This document shows positions 7,872 through 15,686 of a stretch of 18,246 nucleotides of DNA, in pieces; the stretch's first letter is position 1, and each line of letters begins with the position of its first letter. The stretch comes from Clostridiales bacterium (GTDB lineage Bacteria; Bacillota; Clostridia; Oscillospirales; UBA644): positions 1 to 18,246 of the forward strand of contig QAKR01000039.1 of the NCBI GenBank assembly GCA_003343705.1. The letters run 5' to 3'. The notes under the pieces are model-generated. The model was not told the origin of the DNA. It saw nothing but the letters and a program-made list of their open reading frames with translations, and did no database searches. Made by a program: the position numbers and the translations under genes.

Positions 7872-9050
7872 ATGGACTCAAAAGCGGTATCGTTGTTTGG
7901 AAAACCAGAAGATGCTTTTTCACTCGGAATTCTTACAACTGAGGGTGCAAAGGAGATAGCGACAAAGATAAACGATTATCTTATGTCTTGGTTTTATACA
8001 GCACATCCGGAGGCTATAGATTACCCGGATGCTAAAAAATCTCTTTTAATTAAGGCTTCATGCCCAAGGTTTTTATCCGGTGATGGTAAATGCGTTTTAA
8101 ACGAGACCGTAAGAGGCGACGATCTTTATATTGTCGTTGATGTCGGTAATTATAACTGTGAATATTCGATGTTTGGTAAAAAAGTTCCGATGTCTCCGGA
8201 CGATCATTTTCAAGACCTTAAACGTGTTATATGCGCAGTAGGCGGTAAAGCACAGCGTATAAATGTAATTATGCCTATTCTCTACGGAGGGCGGCAGCAC
8301 AAACGTTCTGCAAGAGAATCTCTTGACTGTGCATTGGCTCTTCAAGAACTTGAAAGAATGGGTGTAAGAAATGTTATAACTTTTGACGCCCATGACCCTC
8401 GCGTTCAAAATGCTACACCCCTTATGGGATTTGACAATGTTATGCCTTATTACCAGGTCTTAAAAGCTTTATTACGCAAAGTAGACGATCTTATTCTTGA
8501 TAAAGAACATATGATGGTTGTAAGTCCTGACGAAGGTGCAATGAGCCGTAATATGTATTATGCATCAGTTCTCGGTATTGATTTAGGTATGTTCTATAAA
8601 CGCAGAGATTTTTCTGTAATTGTTAACGGCAGAAATCCGATAGTTGCTCACGAATATCTTGGTTCGTCTGTTAACGGTAAAGATGTATTGGTTGCAGATG
8701 ACATAATCGCTTCAGGTGAAAGCATGCTAAAACTTGCTGAAGACCTTAAAGAACAAGGTGCTAAAAGAATATTTATGTTTGCAACATATGGCATGTTTAC
8801 AGAAGGACTTGAGAAATTTGAAAAAGCATACCAAGACGGTTTAATATCTGGAATTTTAACAACAAATCTCACATACAGAATGCCTGAATTGCTTAAAAAA
8901 GAATGGTTTATAGAAGTTGATATGTCAAAATATATTGCTTACTTTATCTTAGCCACACATCAGAATCATTCAGTAACAACAATCCTTGATCCCCATGCAA
9001 AAATAAAATCTTTGCTTAAGGATTACAGGGAAAAACACGGGCAGGCTTAA
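7872..9050 (+). CDS. prs: Ribose-phosphate pyrophosphokinase (PRPP synthetase), long divergent form
   Basis: Makes 5-phosphoribosyl-1-pyrophosphate from ribose 5-phosphate and ATP, the precursor for nucleotides, NAD, His and Trp. The 392 residues exceed the usual 310-320 of bacterial Prs and match a longer clostridial branch. Recognisable elements in order are: a GGRQHKR stretch at 139-145, where classical enzymes have ARQDRK; DAH at 172-174, the counterpart of the DLHAGQIQ loop; SPDEGAMSRN (218-227), matching the SPDxGGxxRA motif; K243-R244-R245; and the phosphoribosyl-binding loop VADDIIASGES (274-284). The N-terminal 90 or so residues and the C-terminal tail are additions relative to classical Prs. 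It is the first gene of a four-gene operon and its stop lies 1 nt before the next ATG, which suggests coupling. The substituted motifs leave some doubt about exact substrate preference. Confidence 0.85.
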   Translation: MDSKAVSLFGKPEDAFSLGILTTEGAKEIATKINDYLMSWFYTAHPEAIDYPDAKKSLLIKASCPRFLSGDGKCVLNETVRGDDLYIVVDVGNYNCEYSMFGKKVPMSPDDHFQDLKRVICAVGGKAQRINVIMPILYGGRQHKRSARESLDCALALQELERMGVRNVITFDAHDPRVQNATPLMGFDNVMPYYQVLKALLRKVDDLILDKEHMMVVSPDEGAMSRNMYYASVLGIDLGMFYKRRDFSVIVNGRNPIVAHEYLGSSVNGKDVLVADDIIASGESMLKLAEDLKEQGAKRIFMFATYGMFTEGLEKFEKAYQDGLISGILTTNLTYRMPELLKKEWFIEVDMSKYIAYFILATHQNHSVTTILDPHAKIKSLLKDYREKHGQA

Positions 9051-9051
9051 T

Positions 9052-9621
9052 ATGAATAGCTTTTTTGCGGTTATTAACCGCATGAAATACATAAATCGAT
9101 GGGGTTTAATGCGCAACAGTGAGACGGAAAACTTGCAAGAACATTCTTTCCAGACAGCTGTCTTGGCTCATGCCCTTGCTTTGATTGAAAATCAAAAATT
9201 CGGTGCTGATATAAATCCTGAAAAAGCTGCTGTTATAGCTCTTTATCATGATAGCTCCGAAATTATAACAGGAGATATGCCTACTCCCGTTAAATATAGT
9301 AATGAAACTTTGACTTCTTCATATAAACAAATAGAATTCGAGGCAAGAAGTATTATTCTGGATAAACTCGAATCTGACCTTCAACCGTCTTTTTCAAATA
9401 TTTTTAATTGTGAAGATTGTCCGGAATGGGTTTTTGTAAAGGCCGCAGATACACTTACGGCCTACATTAAGTGTATTGAAGAAATCAAAGCCGGAAATAA
9501 CGAGTTTGTAGGGGCACGCGATGCTATTTTTCAAAAGCTTTCACAAAACAAACTTGAAAGCTTAAAATATTTTATGAATACATATCTTCCGGCGTATGAA
9601 TTAACGTTGGACGAGCAATAA
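9052..9621 (+). CDS. yfbR: HD-domain 5'-deoxynucleotidase (YfbR family)
   Basis: Cytosolic HD-superfamily phosphohydrolase of 189 residues. It is strongly similar to Escherichia coli YfbR, which dephosphorylates deoxyribonucleoside 5'-monophosphates in a metal-dependent way. Shared landmarks are INRWGLMRN at 14-22, H31, the HD pair H66-D67, E70, the TGDMPTPVKY motif (73-82), the metal ligand D133 and the closing AYIKC(I/L)EE-x-x-AGNNEF block. All residues expected for catalysis are present, and the length is close to the 199 residues of the E. coli protein. The start lies 1 nt after the prs stop with only a weak GGGCAGG-type ribosome binding site, consistent with translational coupling. Placed with prs, it fits deoxynucleotide pool balance or salvage: it releases deoxynucleosides while its neighbour supplies PRPP. 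Confidence 0.9.
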   Translation: MNSFFAVINRMKYINRWGLMRNSETENLQEHSFQTAVLAHALALIENQKFGADINPEKAAVIALYHDSSEIITGDMPTPVKYSNETLTSSYKQIEFEARSIILDKLESDLQPSFSNIFNCEDCPEWVFVKAADTLTAYIKCIEEIKAGNNEFVGARDAIFQKLSQNKLESLKYFMNTYLPAYELTLDEQ

Positions 9622-9635
9622 AGGAGCGGTTTTGG

Positions 9636-10808
9636 TTGGACTATTCAGAAGTATCTTTACAAAAGCATTATGAATGGCAAGGTAAAATTGAGGTTATAAG
9701 CCGTGTTGACGTTCAAACACGAGAAGATCTTTCTCTTGCATATACTCCGGGTGTAGCACGCCCGTGCTTAGAAATACAAAAAGATATTTCAAAAAGTTAT
9801 GACCTAACACGTCGTTCAAACCTTATTGCAGTGGTTACAGACGGTACTGCGGTATTAGGTTTAGGTGATATTGGCCCTGAAGCCGGTATGCCGGTTATGG
9901 AGGGGAAATGTGCTCTTTTTAAAGAGTTCGGCGGAGTTGATGCCGTACCTCTTTGTATTAGGTCTAAAGATGTAGACGAAATTGTTCGTACGGTAAGCCT
10001 TATTGCAGGTAGTTTCGGCGGTATAAATCTTGAAGATATATCGGCTCCTCGTTGTTTTGAAATTGAAAAACGACTTAAAGATGCTTGTGATATTCCTGTT
10101 TTTCATGATGACCAACACGGGACTGCAATTGTTGTTGCCGCAGCCGTTTTAAATGCATTAAAAGTTGTAAAAAAAGAAGCTGATAATGTTACAGCCGTTA
10201 TATGCGGTGCAGGTTCTGCAGGAGCAGCTATTGCACGAATGCTTATAAATATCGGCATAGGTAATGTTATTATGGTTGACAAGGATGGCATACTTTGTTC
10301 AAAAGACAAATTACTTTCAGATGCTCATAGAGATATTGCAGGTATAACAAATAAAAAGCATGTTTGCGGTTCCCTTGCGGATGCGCTTAAAGGTGCCGAT
10401 CTTTTTGTAGGTGTTTCCGCTCCCGGTATTGTTTCAAAACAAATGATTGCTTCAATGGCAACTGATGCTATTGTATTTCCTATGGCTAATCCTGTTCCGG
10501 AAATTATGCCAGACTTAGCAAAAGATGCCGGAGCAAAAATCGTAGGAACAGGTAGAAGTGACTTTCCAAATCAAATTAATAACGTTCTTGCATTCCCGGG
10601 TATATTTAGAGGGGCACTTGATGTATTAGCAAACGATATAAATGATGAAATGAAACTTGCAGCTGCAAAAGCTATTGCAGATTATATTAAGCCTCAAGAG
10701 TTGTGTGAAGATAATATAATCCCTTCCGCTCTGGATAGGGGAGTCGCTGCCGCTGTTGCAAAAGCTGTTGCTGATGCCGCAATTAAAAGTGGAGTGAGCC
10801 GAAGATGA
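9636..10808 (+). CDS. NAD(P)-dependent malic enzyme
   Basis: Oxidatively decarboxylates malate to pyruvate with reduction of NAD(P). It is the short bacterial form (390 residues), comparable with Bacillus YtsJ. Visible landmarks are the catalytic Tyr in YTPGVARPCLEI (Y36), the catalytic Lys K91 in VMEGKCALF, the metal ligands E133-D134 in NLEDISAP and D159 in FHDDQHGT, and the dinucleotide fold GAGSAG at 190-195. Asp214 at the end of the second strand favours NAD over NADP, although this is only an indication. The start is a TTG at 9636, supported by AAGGAG (9621-9626) 9 nt upstream; AAGGAG overlaps the yfbR stop by 1 nt. The stop overlaps the next gene's start in an ATGA, so the pair is translationally coupled. 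A malolactic enzyme is less likely because those are much longer. Confidence 0.93.
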   Translation: MDYSEVSLQKHYEWQGKIEVISRVDVQTREDLSLAYTPGVARPCLEIQKDISKSYDLTRRSNLIAVVTDGTAVLGLGDIGPEAGMPVMEGKCALFKEFGGVDAVPLCIRSKDVDEIVRTVSLIAGSFGGINLEDISAPRCFEIEKRLKDACDIPVFHDDQHGTAIVVAAAVLNALKVVKKEADNVTAVICGAGSAGAAIARMLINIGIGNVIMVDKDGILCSKDKLLSDAHRDIAGITNKKHVCGSLADALKGADLFVGVSAPGIVSKQMIASMATDAIVFPMANPVPEIMPDLAKDAGAKIVGTGRSDFPNQINNVLAFPGIFRGALDVLANDINDEMKLAAAKAIADYIKPQELCEDNIIPSALDRGVAAAVAKAVADAAIKSGVSRR

Positions 10809-11182
10809 AAAAGCTTTCAGTCTTTTTAATTCTAATTTTAATAACTTCAGGCTGTAGTTCTACCTCAAATAAAACAACACAAGCAGACCTTGACGAAGCT
10901 GTTTTAGCGTATAAGCAGATAGTGGAATCCAGTAATTCTTTGCAAAGTATTATCTCTGAAAAATTAGGATCGGATCTTCAATTAATTAAAAAATGTGAAT
11001 TAATATCTCAAAAGTTGAAAACGCTTGGTGATAAGTTTTCGGAATCCGAGTTGTTAGAAGAGCATTCATATATTGCGGCAATCAGAATGGAAATACAAAA
11101 CATATATGAAGAGTATGAATTATTAAAGGAACAGACTCAGAAGAAAATAAGAGAACAAGAGCCTTTTCAACGAGAAAAATAA
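10805..11182 (+). CDS. Small putative lipoprotein with helical body
   Basis: A 125-residue protein that I do not recognise. It begins with a short Lys-rich signal and hydrophobic core ending in LITSGC, with Cys17 as the likely lipidated residue. The -3 position is Thr rather than the usual Leu/Val/Ile, so the lipobox is slightly atypical. After a Ser/Thr/Asn-rich spacer, the remaining 100 or so residues are charged and almost entirely helix-forming, and may form a coiled coil or small helical bundle (for example about 25-75 and 80-118). It should sit on the outer face of the membrane. The ATG overlaps the malic enzyme stop by 4 nt and is followed by the operon terminator, so it is the last gene of the prs operon, with no obvious metabolic reason to be there. 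Confidence 0.8.
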   Translation: MKKLSVFLILILITSGCSSTSNKTTQADLDEAVLAYKQIVESSNSLQSIISEKLGSDLQLIKKCELISQKLKTLGDKFSESELLEEHSYIAAIRMEIQNIYEEYELLKEQTQKKIREQEPFQREK

Positions 11183-11224
11183 ATTTACTGTGATATTTAA
11201 AACATTGTAAAAATAAGATGGATT

Positions 11225-11275
11225 ATAATTAAGGCAAATAAGGATATTAACCTTATTTGCCTTAATTATTTAAAA
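11225..11275 (+). terminator. Intrinsic terminator of the prs operon
   Basis: A 19-bp perfect stem, with AAGGCAAATAAGG paired to CCTTATTTGCCTT plus outer A/T pairs, and a 7-nt loop (ATATTAA). It is followed by ATTTAAAATTTT. It lies 43 nt after the lipoprotein stop codon. Confidence 0.88.
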
Positions 11276-11656
11276 TTTTACAGTACTGTAGTATATTGTT
11301 TTCACATATTATTTATAAGAACTAAAACGTGCTTTGCCAAATAAAGTTCATATAAATGTTATAAAATAAATCCGAAAAAATTTCGAACCCAAAATTTAGC
11401 AATATTGCACAATGAAAAAAAATAGATTATTCAATAAAAAAAATATTAACCTTAAAAAACGCCATGGTTGAGAAGAAAATCGAATTTCGTCGAATTGACC
11501 TGTGTAATACATGTATAACATGTTGAAAAAAACGGAATGTCAAAATGCATAATTTAGTGTTTTGCTAGATGCTTTTATAAGGTAAAGTGCACAAAATACG
11601 TATTTTTTGTGATAACATCAATGCTTTTAACGTTGTTGAAGTTCCAGCTTTTTTCG
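11276..11656. other. AT-rich non-coding regulatory region upstream of the transporter operon
   Basis: There are about 380 nt without a credible gene. Visible structure includes two abutting short palindromes, ATACATGTAT (11507-11516) and AACATGTT (11517-11524); a repeated CGAATT (11481-11486 and 11491-11496); and an imperfect palindrome, CACAAAATACGTATTTTTTGTG (11590-11611), whose core AAAATACGTATTTT is exact. Any of these could be an operator for the downstream promoter. No CcpA cre box or riboswitch was recognised. The only small frame with an ATG (11412-11471, 19 codons plus stop) has no ribosome binding site. Confidence 0.5.
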
Positions 11657-11685
11657 TTGACAAGCCTGAACAAAAGTACTATAAT
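11657..11685 (+). promoter_or_regulatory. Perfect-consensus sigma-A promoter of the carbohydrate transporter operon
   Basis: TTGACA (11657-11662) and TATAAT (11680-11685) match the consensus exactly with a 17-nt spacer. The start point is expected near 11692, giving a leader of about 80 nt. The -10 box lies inside the 14-bp palindrome CTATAATATTATAG (11679-11692), a possible repressor site. A promoter this strong would normally need a repressor if the operon is inducible. The ribosome binding site AGAGGG (11759-11764) precedes the ATG at 11774 by 9 nt. Confidence 0.9.
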
Positions 11686-11773
11686 ATTATAGCAAATAGT
11701 GATATAAGCGGGCTTGTTGCCCGTGTTTAGTCGTTTTTTGTAAAAAGTTTCAGTGTGAAGAGGGTGTTTATTA

Positions 11774-14749
11774 ATGCGAAAAAAGGTTATAGCGGGTATC
11801 TGTCTTTTAGCCGTATTACTGCAGATTTTTGCCGCTACAACATTCGCAGCAGAGGAAATCGACGGCGAGTTAAAGCTTGAAACTCCGTTTGTACCTGTTT
11901 ATCTTGAAGGTTCATACGGAGAGTTTTTACAGAACAATGCCAGAACTCTCGACGATATTGATAATGTTGTCAATGTTGATGTTCCTAATCCGAAAGCGGC
12001 TTCCGATAACATAACAATCGATACCGTAGACGGAAGAAATAACGTTTTGATAACAGAGGAAACCGGATTCGTTGAATGGAAAATAAACGTTCAAACTGCG
12101 GGCCTTTATGTTCTTGGTGTGGATTATTACACAATCGAAGGAAAAGGCGGTAAAATTGAGCGTTCAATTTACATAAACGGAGAGCTGCAATATAACGAGG
12201 CAAGAACGGCTTGTCTTGACCGTAACTTTGTTGACCAACCTACCGGTCAGGTCGATAAAGATGGAAACGAGCTTTATTTTTACCAGGATAAAAGTGGTAA
12301 TCAAACTCGTACAAAACAGGTGGAACTTAATCACTGGGTTGAAAACTATTATTTCCAGGATTCAAACGGTGCTTATACCGGCCCCTTAAAATTCTACCTT
12401 AAAAGTGGCGAAAATACAATACGAATAGAATCGGTTCGTGACAGAGTGGCTATAGAAAAACTTTATTTCTATACTGTTCCGGCAGATCGTTCTTACACCG
12501 ATTTTTTATATCAACAGGAACAGCAGGGGTTTGTTGGCGGCGGAGATCAATTAATCGCCAAAGTTCAGGCTGAACATCCTTCACTTAAATCAGACTCAAT
12601 GCTCTTTGCCACATTTGATCGTTCATCAGCTGCTACAGAGCCTCCGTCTCAGAGCAGTCTTAAGCTTAATATTATGGGCGGAGACAGATGGAAGACAATA
12701 GGGCAGTGGGTTGAATATGAGGTTAATGTACCTAAAGCAGGTCTTTATAAAATTGCTTTACGTTACAGGCAAAACCTTGCAGCCGGTCTGTTTTCGTCAC
12801 GTGAAATAACTGTAAATGGCGAACTCCCTTATGCAGAAAGTGCAGGCGTTCAGTTCCCATTTAGCGGAAACTGGGGAGTTGTAACTCCTAAAGACGAGTA
12901 CGGTGATGCGGTTTTATTTAAATTTAATGAAGGCATTAATACTATTCGTGTAAAAGCCGTTACCGGCGAACTTAATGATGTTGCTAACTCAATAGAAAAC
13001 ATTATACGTGCTTTGCAGGAAGATTATCGTAAAATTGCTGCAGTATTAGGAACCATGCCGGACAATATGGTTGTTTATGATGTTGAAGCAGAACTTCCCG
13101 AAGTTGTGGCAGACTTCCGCGCACAAGGGGATATGGTTAAACAAATCTATGCTAAATTAATTGGCGTTCTCGGTGAAGAAGGCCAGTTTACAGCACAACT
13201 TAATCAGATAGTTGACAACCTATATTATATGAATGATAATCCTTCATATATATCAGGTAGAATGAAACAACTTAATAATGATATAAGTTCATTAGGTGAC
13301 TTTATGGCAACTTGTCGTGAACAGCCTTTGGAACTTGATTACATAATGGTAGCTGAAAAAGACTATGAACTTCCGGCTGCTGATTCTGATATTTTTGCAT
13401 CTCTTGTTCACCAAGCTAAGATTTTCTTTGCATCTTTTTACACTGATTTAAATACAATCTCCGGCGACAGAAATAATGATAAATATGATGATTATGCTCG
13501 TATTTGGACTACTACGCCTCGTGACTATGCGATTATGGTAAGACAAATAATCGACAGGAACTTTATTCCCGAATACGGAATAGACCTGGATTTCCAATTA
13601 TTCCCCGGTTCGTTGACCAACTCTGTTCTTGCCGGTGATGTTTGTGAAGCTATGATACAACAGGGGCCGGGAACCATACAAGATATGGCAGCACGACATG
13701 TTATTTATCCATTTAACTTCTTTGAAACGACGGAAAGAACATTTACAAATAAATTAACAGGTGAGACAAAAAGTATAACAGTTCCGGGCTTTAAAGATAT
13801 TAAATCCCGATATCCGAATGATTTATTCGGCGGTGTTACGATTGAAATGGACAAGGACGAAACAACAGGTGAAGGAATATTTATGACATACGGTATTCCT
13901 GAAAACTTGAATTTCTCACTACTCTATTATCGTACAGACGTTTGTAAAGAATATAATATTCCTATTCCAAATACATGGGATGATTATTATACGCTTATAC
14001 CTTTATTACAAAAATATAATATGAACATTGCTGCTCCTGATGCAAATGTATTGATATATCAGTACGGCGGGACTCTTTATAAAGATAACGGACGTTATTC
14101 AAATATAGACAGCGACCTATACCTTAACTTGTTTGCTAAGTGTAATGAATTTATTACTCAATATAAGTGTCCAATTGCATTTGATGCTCAAAACAGATTT
14201 AAAACAGGTGAAATGCCAATTGTTATGGGCGAGATCGGATTCTTCTCTACACTATCAATTTTCTGTCCTGAAATTAAAGGACTTTGGGCATTTGAAGTTT
14301 CTCCGGGCGTCGAACAGGAAGATGGTTCTATAAACAGAGATGTTGTTCCTGCAGGAAACTACACATTTATGCTTGCTGACTCTAAATATAAAGAGAACGG
14401 TTGGGCATTTGTTCAATGGTGGACCAATACAGCAACTCAGGTTGAGTACGGACGTGAGACTGAAAGCCTTGTCGGTCAGACCGGACGTTACAGCTCTGCT
14501 AACCGTGAAGCATTTATGTCTGCTCCTTGGAAATCTTCAGAGCTTGATGTTCTGCTTGAACAGCTTGACAATCTCAGACCTAAAGAGGTATGCTTTGGTG
14601 ACTATCTGTCAGCACGTTATCTATCCTTTGCAAAAACAGAAGTTCTTGTTGAAGGTAAAGGCGACGGAAGAGAAACCATTCTTTCACATATGAATGAAAT
14701 TAACAGAACAATTAAACAAAAACGTGAAGAGCTTAGACTTCCGGAATAA
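11774..14749 (+). CDS. ABC transporter solute-binding protein with two N-terminal carbohydrate-binding-like domains
   Basis: Extracytoplasmic receptor, 991 residues, about twice the usual size for CUT1 binding proteins. The signal peptide (about 1-26) ends in TTFA|AEE; there is no lipobox Cys at the cleavage site, unlike most Gram-positive binding proteins. Two beta-sandwich regions resembling CBM35/CBM6-type folds follow, at about 35-235 (motif FVEWKINVQTAGLYVL) and about 275-400 (motif WVEYEVNVPKAGLYKIALRY). Next is a helical, partly coiled-coil section (about 405-560), then a family 1 solute-binding domain (about 575-960), recognisable by the late NGWAFVQWWTN and ETESLVGQTGRYSSANREAF segments. 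It probably captures an oligo- or polysaccharide at the wall and passes it to the permeases encoded 21 and 937 nt downstream. The substrate cannot be read from the sequence. Domain limits are approximate. Confidence 0.87.
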   Translation: MRKKVIAGICLLAVLLQIFAATTFAAEEIDGELKLETPFVPVYLEGSYGEFLQNNARTLDDIDNVVNVDVPNPKAASDNITIDTVDGRNNVLITEETGFVEWKINVQTAGLYVLGVDYYTIEGKGGKIERSIYINGELQYNEARTACLDRNFVDQPTGQVDKDGNELYFYQDKSGNQTRTKQVELNHWVENYYFQDSNGAYTGPLKFYLKSGENTIRIESVRDRVAIEKLYFYTVPADRSYTDFLYQQEQQGFVGGGDQLIAKVQAEHPSLKSDSMLFATFDRSSAATEPPSQSSLKLNIMGGDRWKTIGQWVEYEVNVPKAGLYKIALRYRQNLAAGLFSSREITVNGELPYAESAGVQFPFSGNWGVVTPKDEYGDAVLFKFNEGINTIRVKAVTGELNDVANSIENIIRALQEDYRKIAAVLGTMPDNMVVYDVEAELPEVVADFRAQGDMVKQIYAKLIGVLGEEGQFTAQLNQIVDNLYYMNDNPSYISGRMKQLNNDISSLGDFMATCREQPLELDYIMVAEKDYELPAADSDIFASLVHQAKIFFASFYTDLNTISGDRNNDKYDDYARIWTTTPRDYAIMVRQIIDRNFIPEYGIDLDFQLFPGSLTNSVLAGDVCEAMIQQGPGTIQDMAARHVIYPFNFFETTERTFTNKLTGETKSITVPGFKDIKSRYPNDLFGGVTIEMDKDETTGEGIFMTYGIPENLNFSLLYYRTDVCKEYNIPIPNTWDDYYTLIPLLQKYNMNIAAPDANVLIYQYGGTLYKDNGRYSNIDSDLYLNLFAKCNEFITQYKCPIAFDAQNRFKTGEMPIVMGEIGFFSTLSIFCPEIKGLWAFEVSPGVEQEDGSINRDVVPAGNYTFMLADSKYKENGWAFVQWWTNTATQVEYGRETESLVGQTGRYSSANREAFMSAPWKSSELDVLLEQLDNLRPKEVCFGDYLSARYLSFAKTEVLVEGKGDGRETILSHMNEINRTIKQKREELRLPE

Positions 14750-14770
14750 AGATAAGGGGGAAAGTTAAAA

Positions 14771-15670
14771 GTGAAAAAACAGCTGCTTAGCTACAAATTT
14801 AAGCGCAAGTTCAGAAATCTTGACCTTCTTTTCTTTTTAGGGCCGTATGCTGTAACATTTTTTGTGTTTACCATACTTCCGGTTGTGGTTTCGTACTTTA
14901 TAGCGTTTACTCAGTTCAACACAATGGAATTTCCAGTCTGGGTAGGTCTTGAAAACTACAGACGTTTATTTCTTGAAGAGCAATACTTTATGCTTTGTTT
15001 GCAAAACTCTTTCGTACTTGCTTCAATATCCGGTCCTTTAAACTACCTTGTTGCATTCGGATTTGCATGGGTACTTAATGAAGTCCCGCCAAAGCCGAGA
15101 ACCGTTTTAACTTTACTTTTCTATCTACCTTCAATGAGCGGCGGATTTGATGTAATAATGAATATGTTGCTCAGCTCGGACAGATACGGTTGGATAAACG
15201 GATTTTTGTTAAAGGTCGGTGCAATATCAGACCCGATACAATGGGGGCAAACAGAAGAAATAATGTTACCTCTTGCTATAATTCTTATGCTTTACGGGGC
15301 ATTGGGCGCACAGTTTCTTGTATTCCTTTCAAGTTTGCAGGGTGTTGACCGGTCGCTTTACGAAGCCGGTGCAGTTGACGGAATCAGTAACCGATGGCAA
15401 GAACTTTATTACATTACTCTTCCGTCAATTAAAGGTCAATTGATGCTTAATGCAATCTTAACAATAACTGCTGCGGTTAATATTGGGGCTCCGGCACTTT
15501 TTGGAAATCCTACATATAATTATAAGTTGTACACTCTTTCAATGCTTGCCGGAGAATATTCCGGTCGTCTTGAAATGGGTTATGTTACGGCGATTTCATC
15601 AATTATGCTTGTCATTTCAGTTACTATAAACAAGGTTGTACAGTATCTGATAGGCAAAATAGGAAGATAG
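14771..15670 (+). CDS. CUT1 carbohydrate ABC transporter permease (MalF/UgpA type)
   Basis: Membrane permease of 299 residues with about six transmembrane helices, the first at about 20-42. The cytoplasmic EAA loop is clear at 198-217: E198-A199-G200, then DG and a closing TLPSI, which is where the ATPase docks. The start is a GTG at 14771, supported by AAGGGGG 10 nt upstream. It follows the binding protein gene by 21 nt and is followed by the second permease after 16 nt, so the two form the heterodimeric channel. It has no large periplasmic insertion of the kind seen in enteric MalF. No ATP-binding subunit is encoded in this window; many Firmicute CUT1 systems share a MsmX-type ATPase encoded elsewhere. 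Confidence 0.92.
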   Translation: MKKQLLSYKFKRKFRNLDLLFFLGPYAVTFFVFTILPVVVSYFIAFTQFNTMEFPVWVGLENYRRLFLEEQYFMLCLQNSFVLASISGPLNYLVAFGFAWVLNEVPPKPRTVLTLLFYLPSMSGGFDVIMNMLLSSDRYGWINGFLLKVGAISDPIQWGQTEEIMLPLAIILMLYGALGAQFLVFLSSLQGVDRSLYEAGAVDGISNRWQELYYITLPSIKGQLMLNAILTITAAVNIGAPALFGNPTYNYKLYTLSMLAGEYSGRLEMGYVTAISSIMLVISVTINKVVQYLIGKIGR

Positions 15671-15686
15671 AGAGGGGGGACTATTC

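Noticed and set aside
9636..10808. Malolactic enzyme or fused malic enzyme/phosphotransacetylase
   Set aside because: The 390-residue length and lack of any C-terminal extra domain fit the short malic enzyme.
11412..11471. Short Lys/Asn-rich frame beginning with ATG in the intergenic region
   Set aside because: It has only 19 codons of poly-A type composition, no ribosome binding site and no promoter.
11495..11519. Second promoter TTGACC...TATAAC upstream of the transporter operon
   Set aside because: The spacing is 13 nt, too short for sigma-A.
11709..11735. Attenuator in the transporter leader (CGGGC-TTGTT-GCCCG followed by a T-run)
   Set aside because: The stem is only 5 bp and the T-run begins about 9 nt after it, so it is not a good intrinsic terminator and no competing structure is visible.
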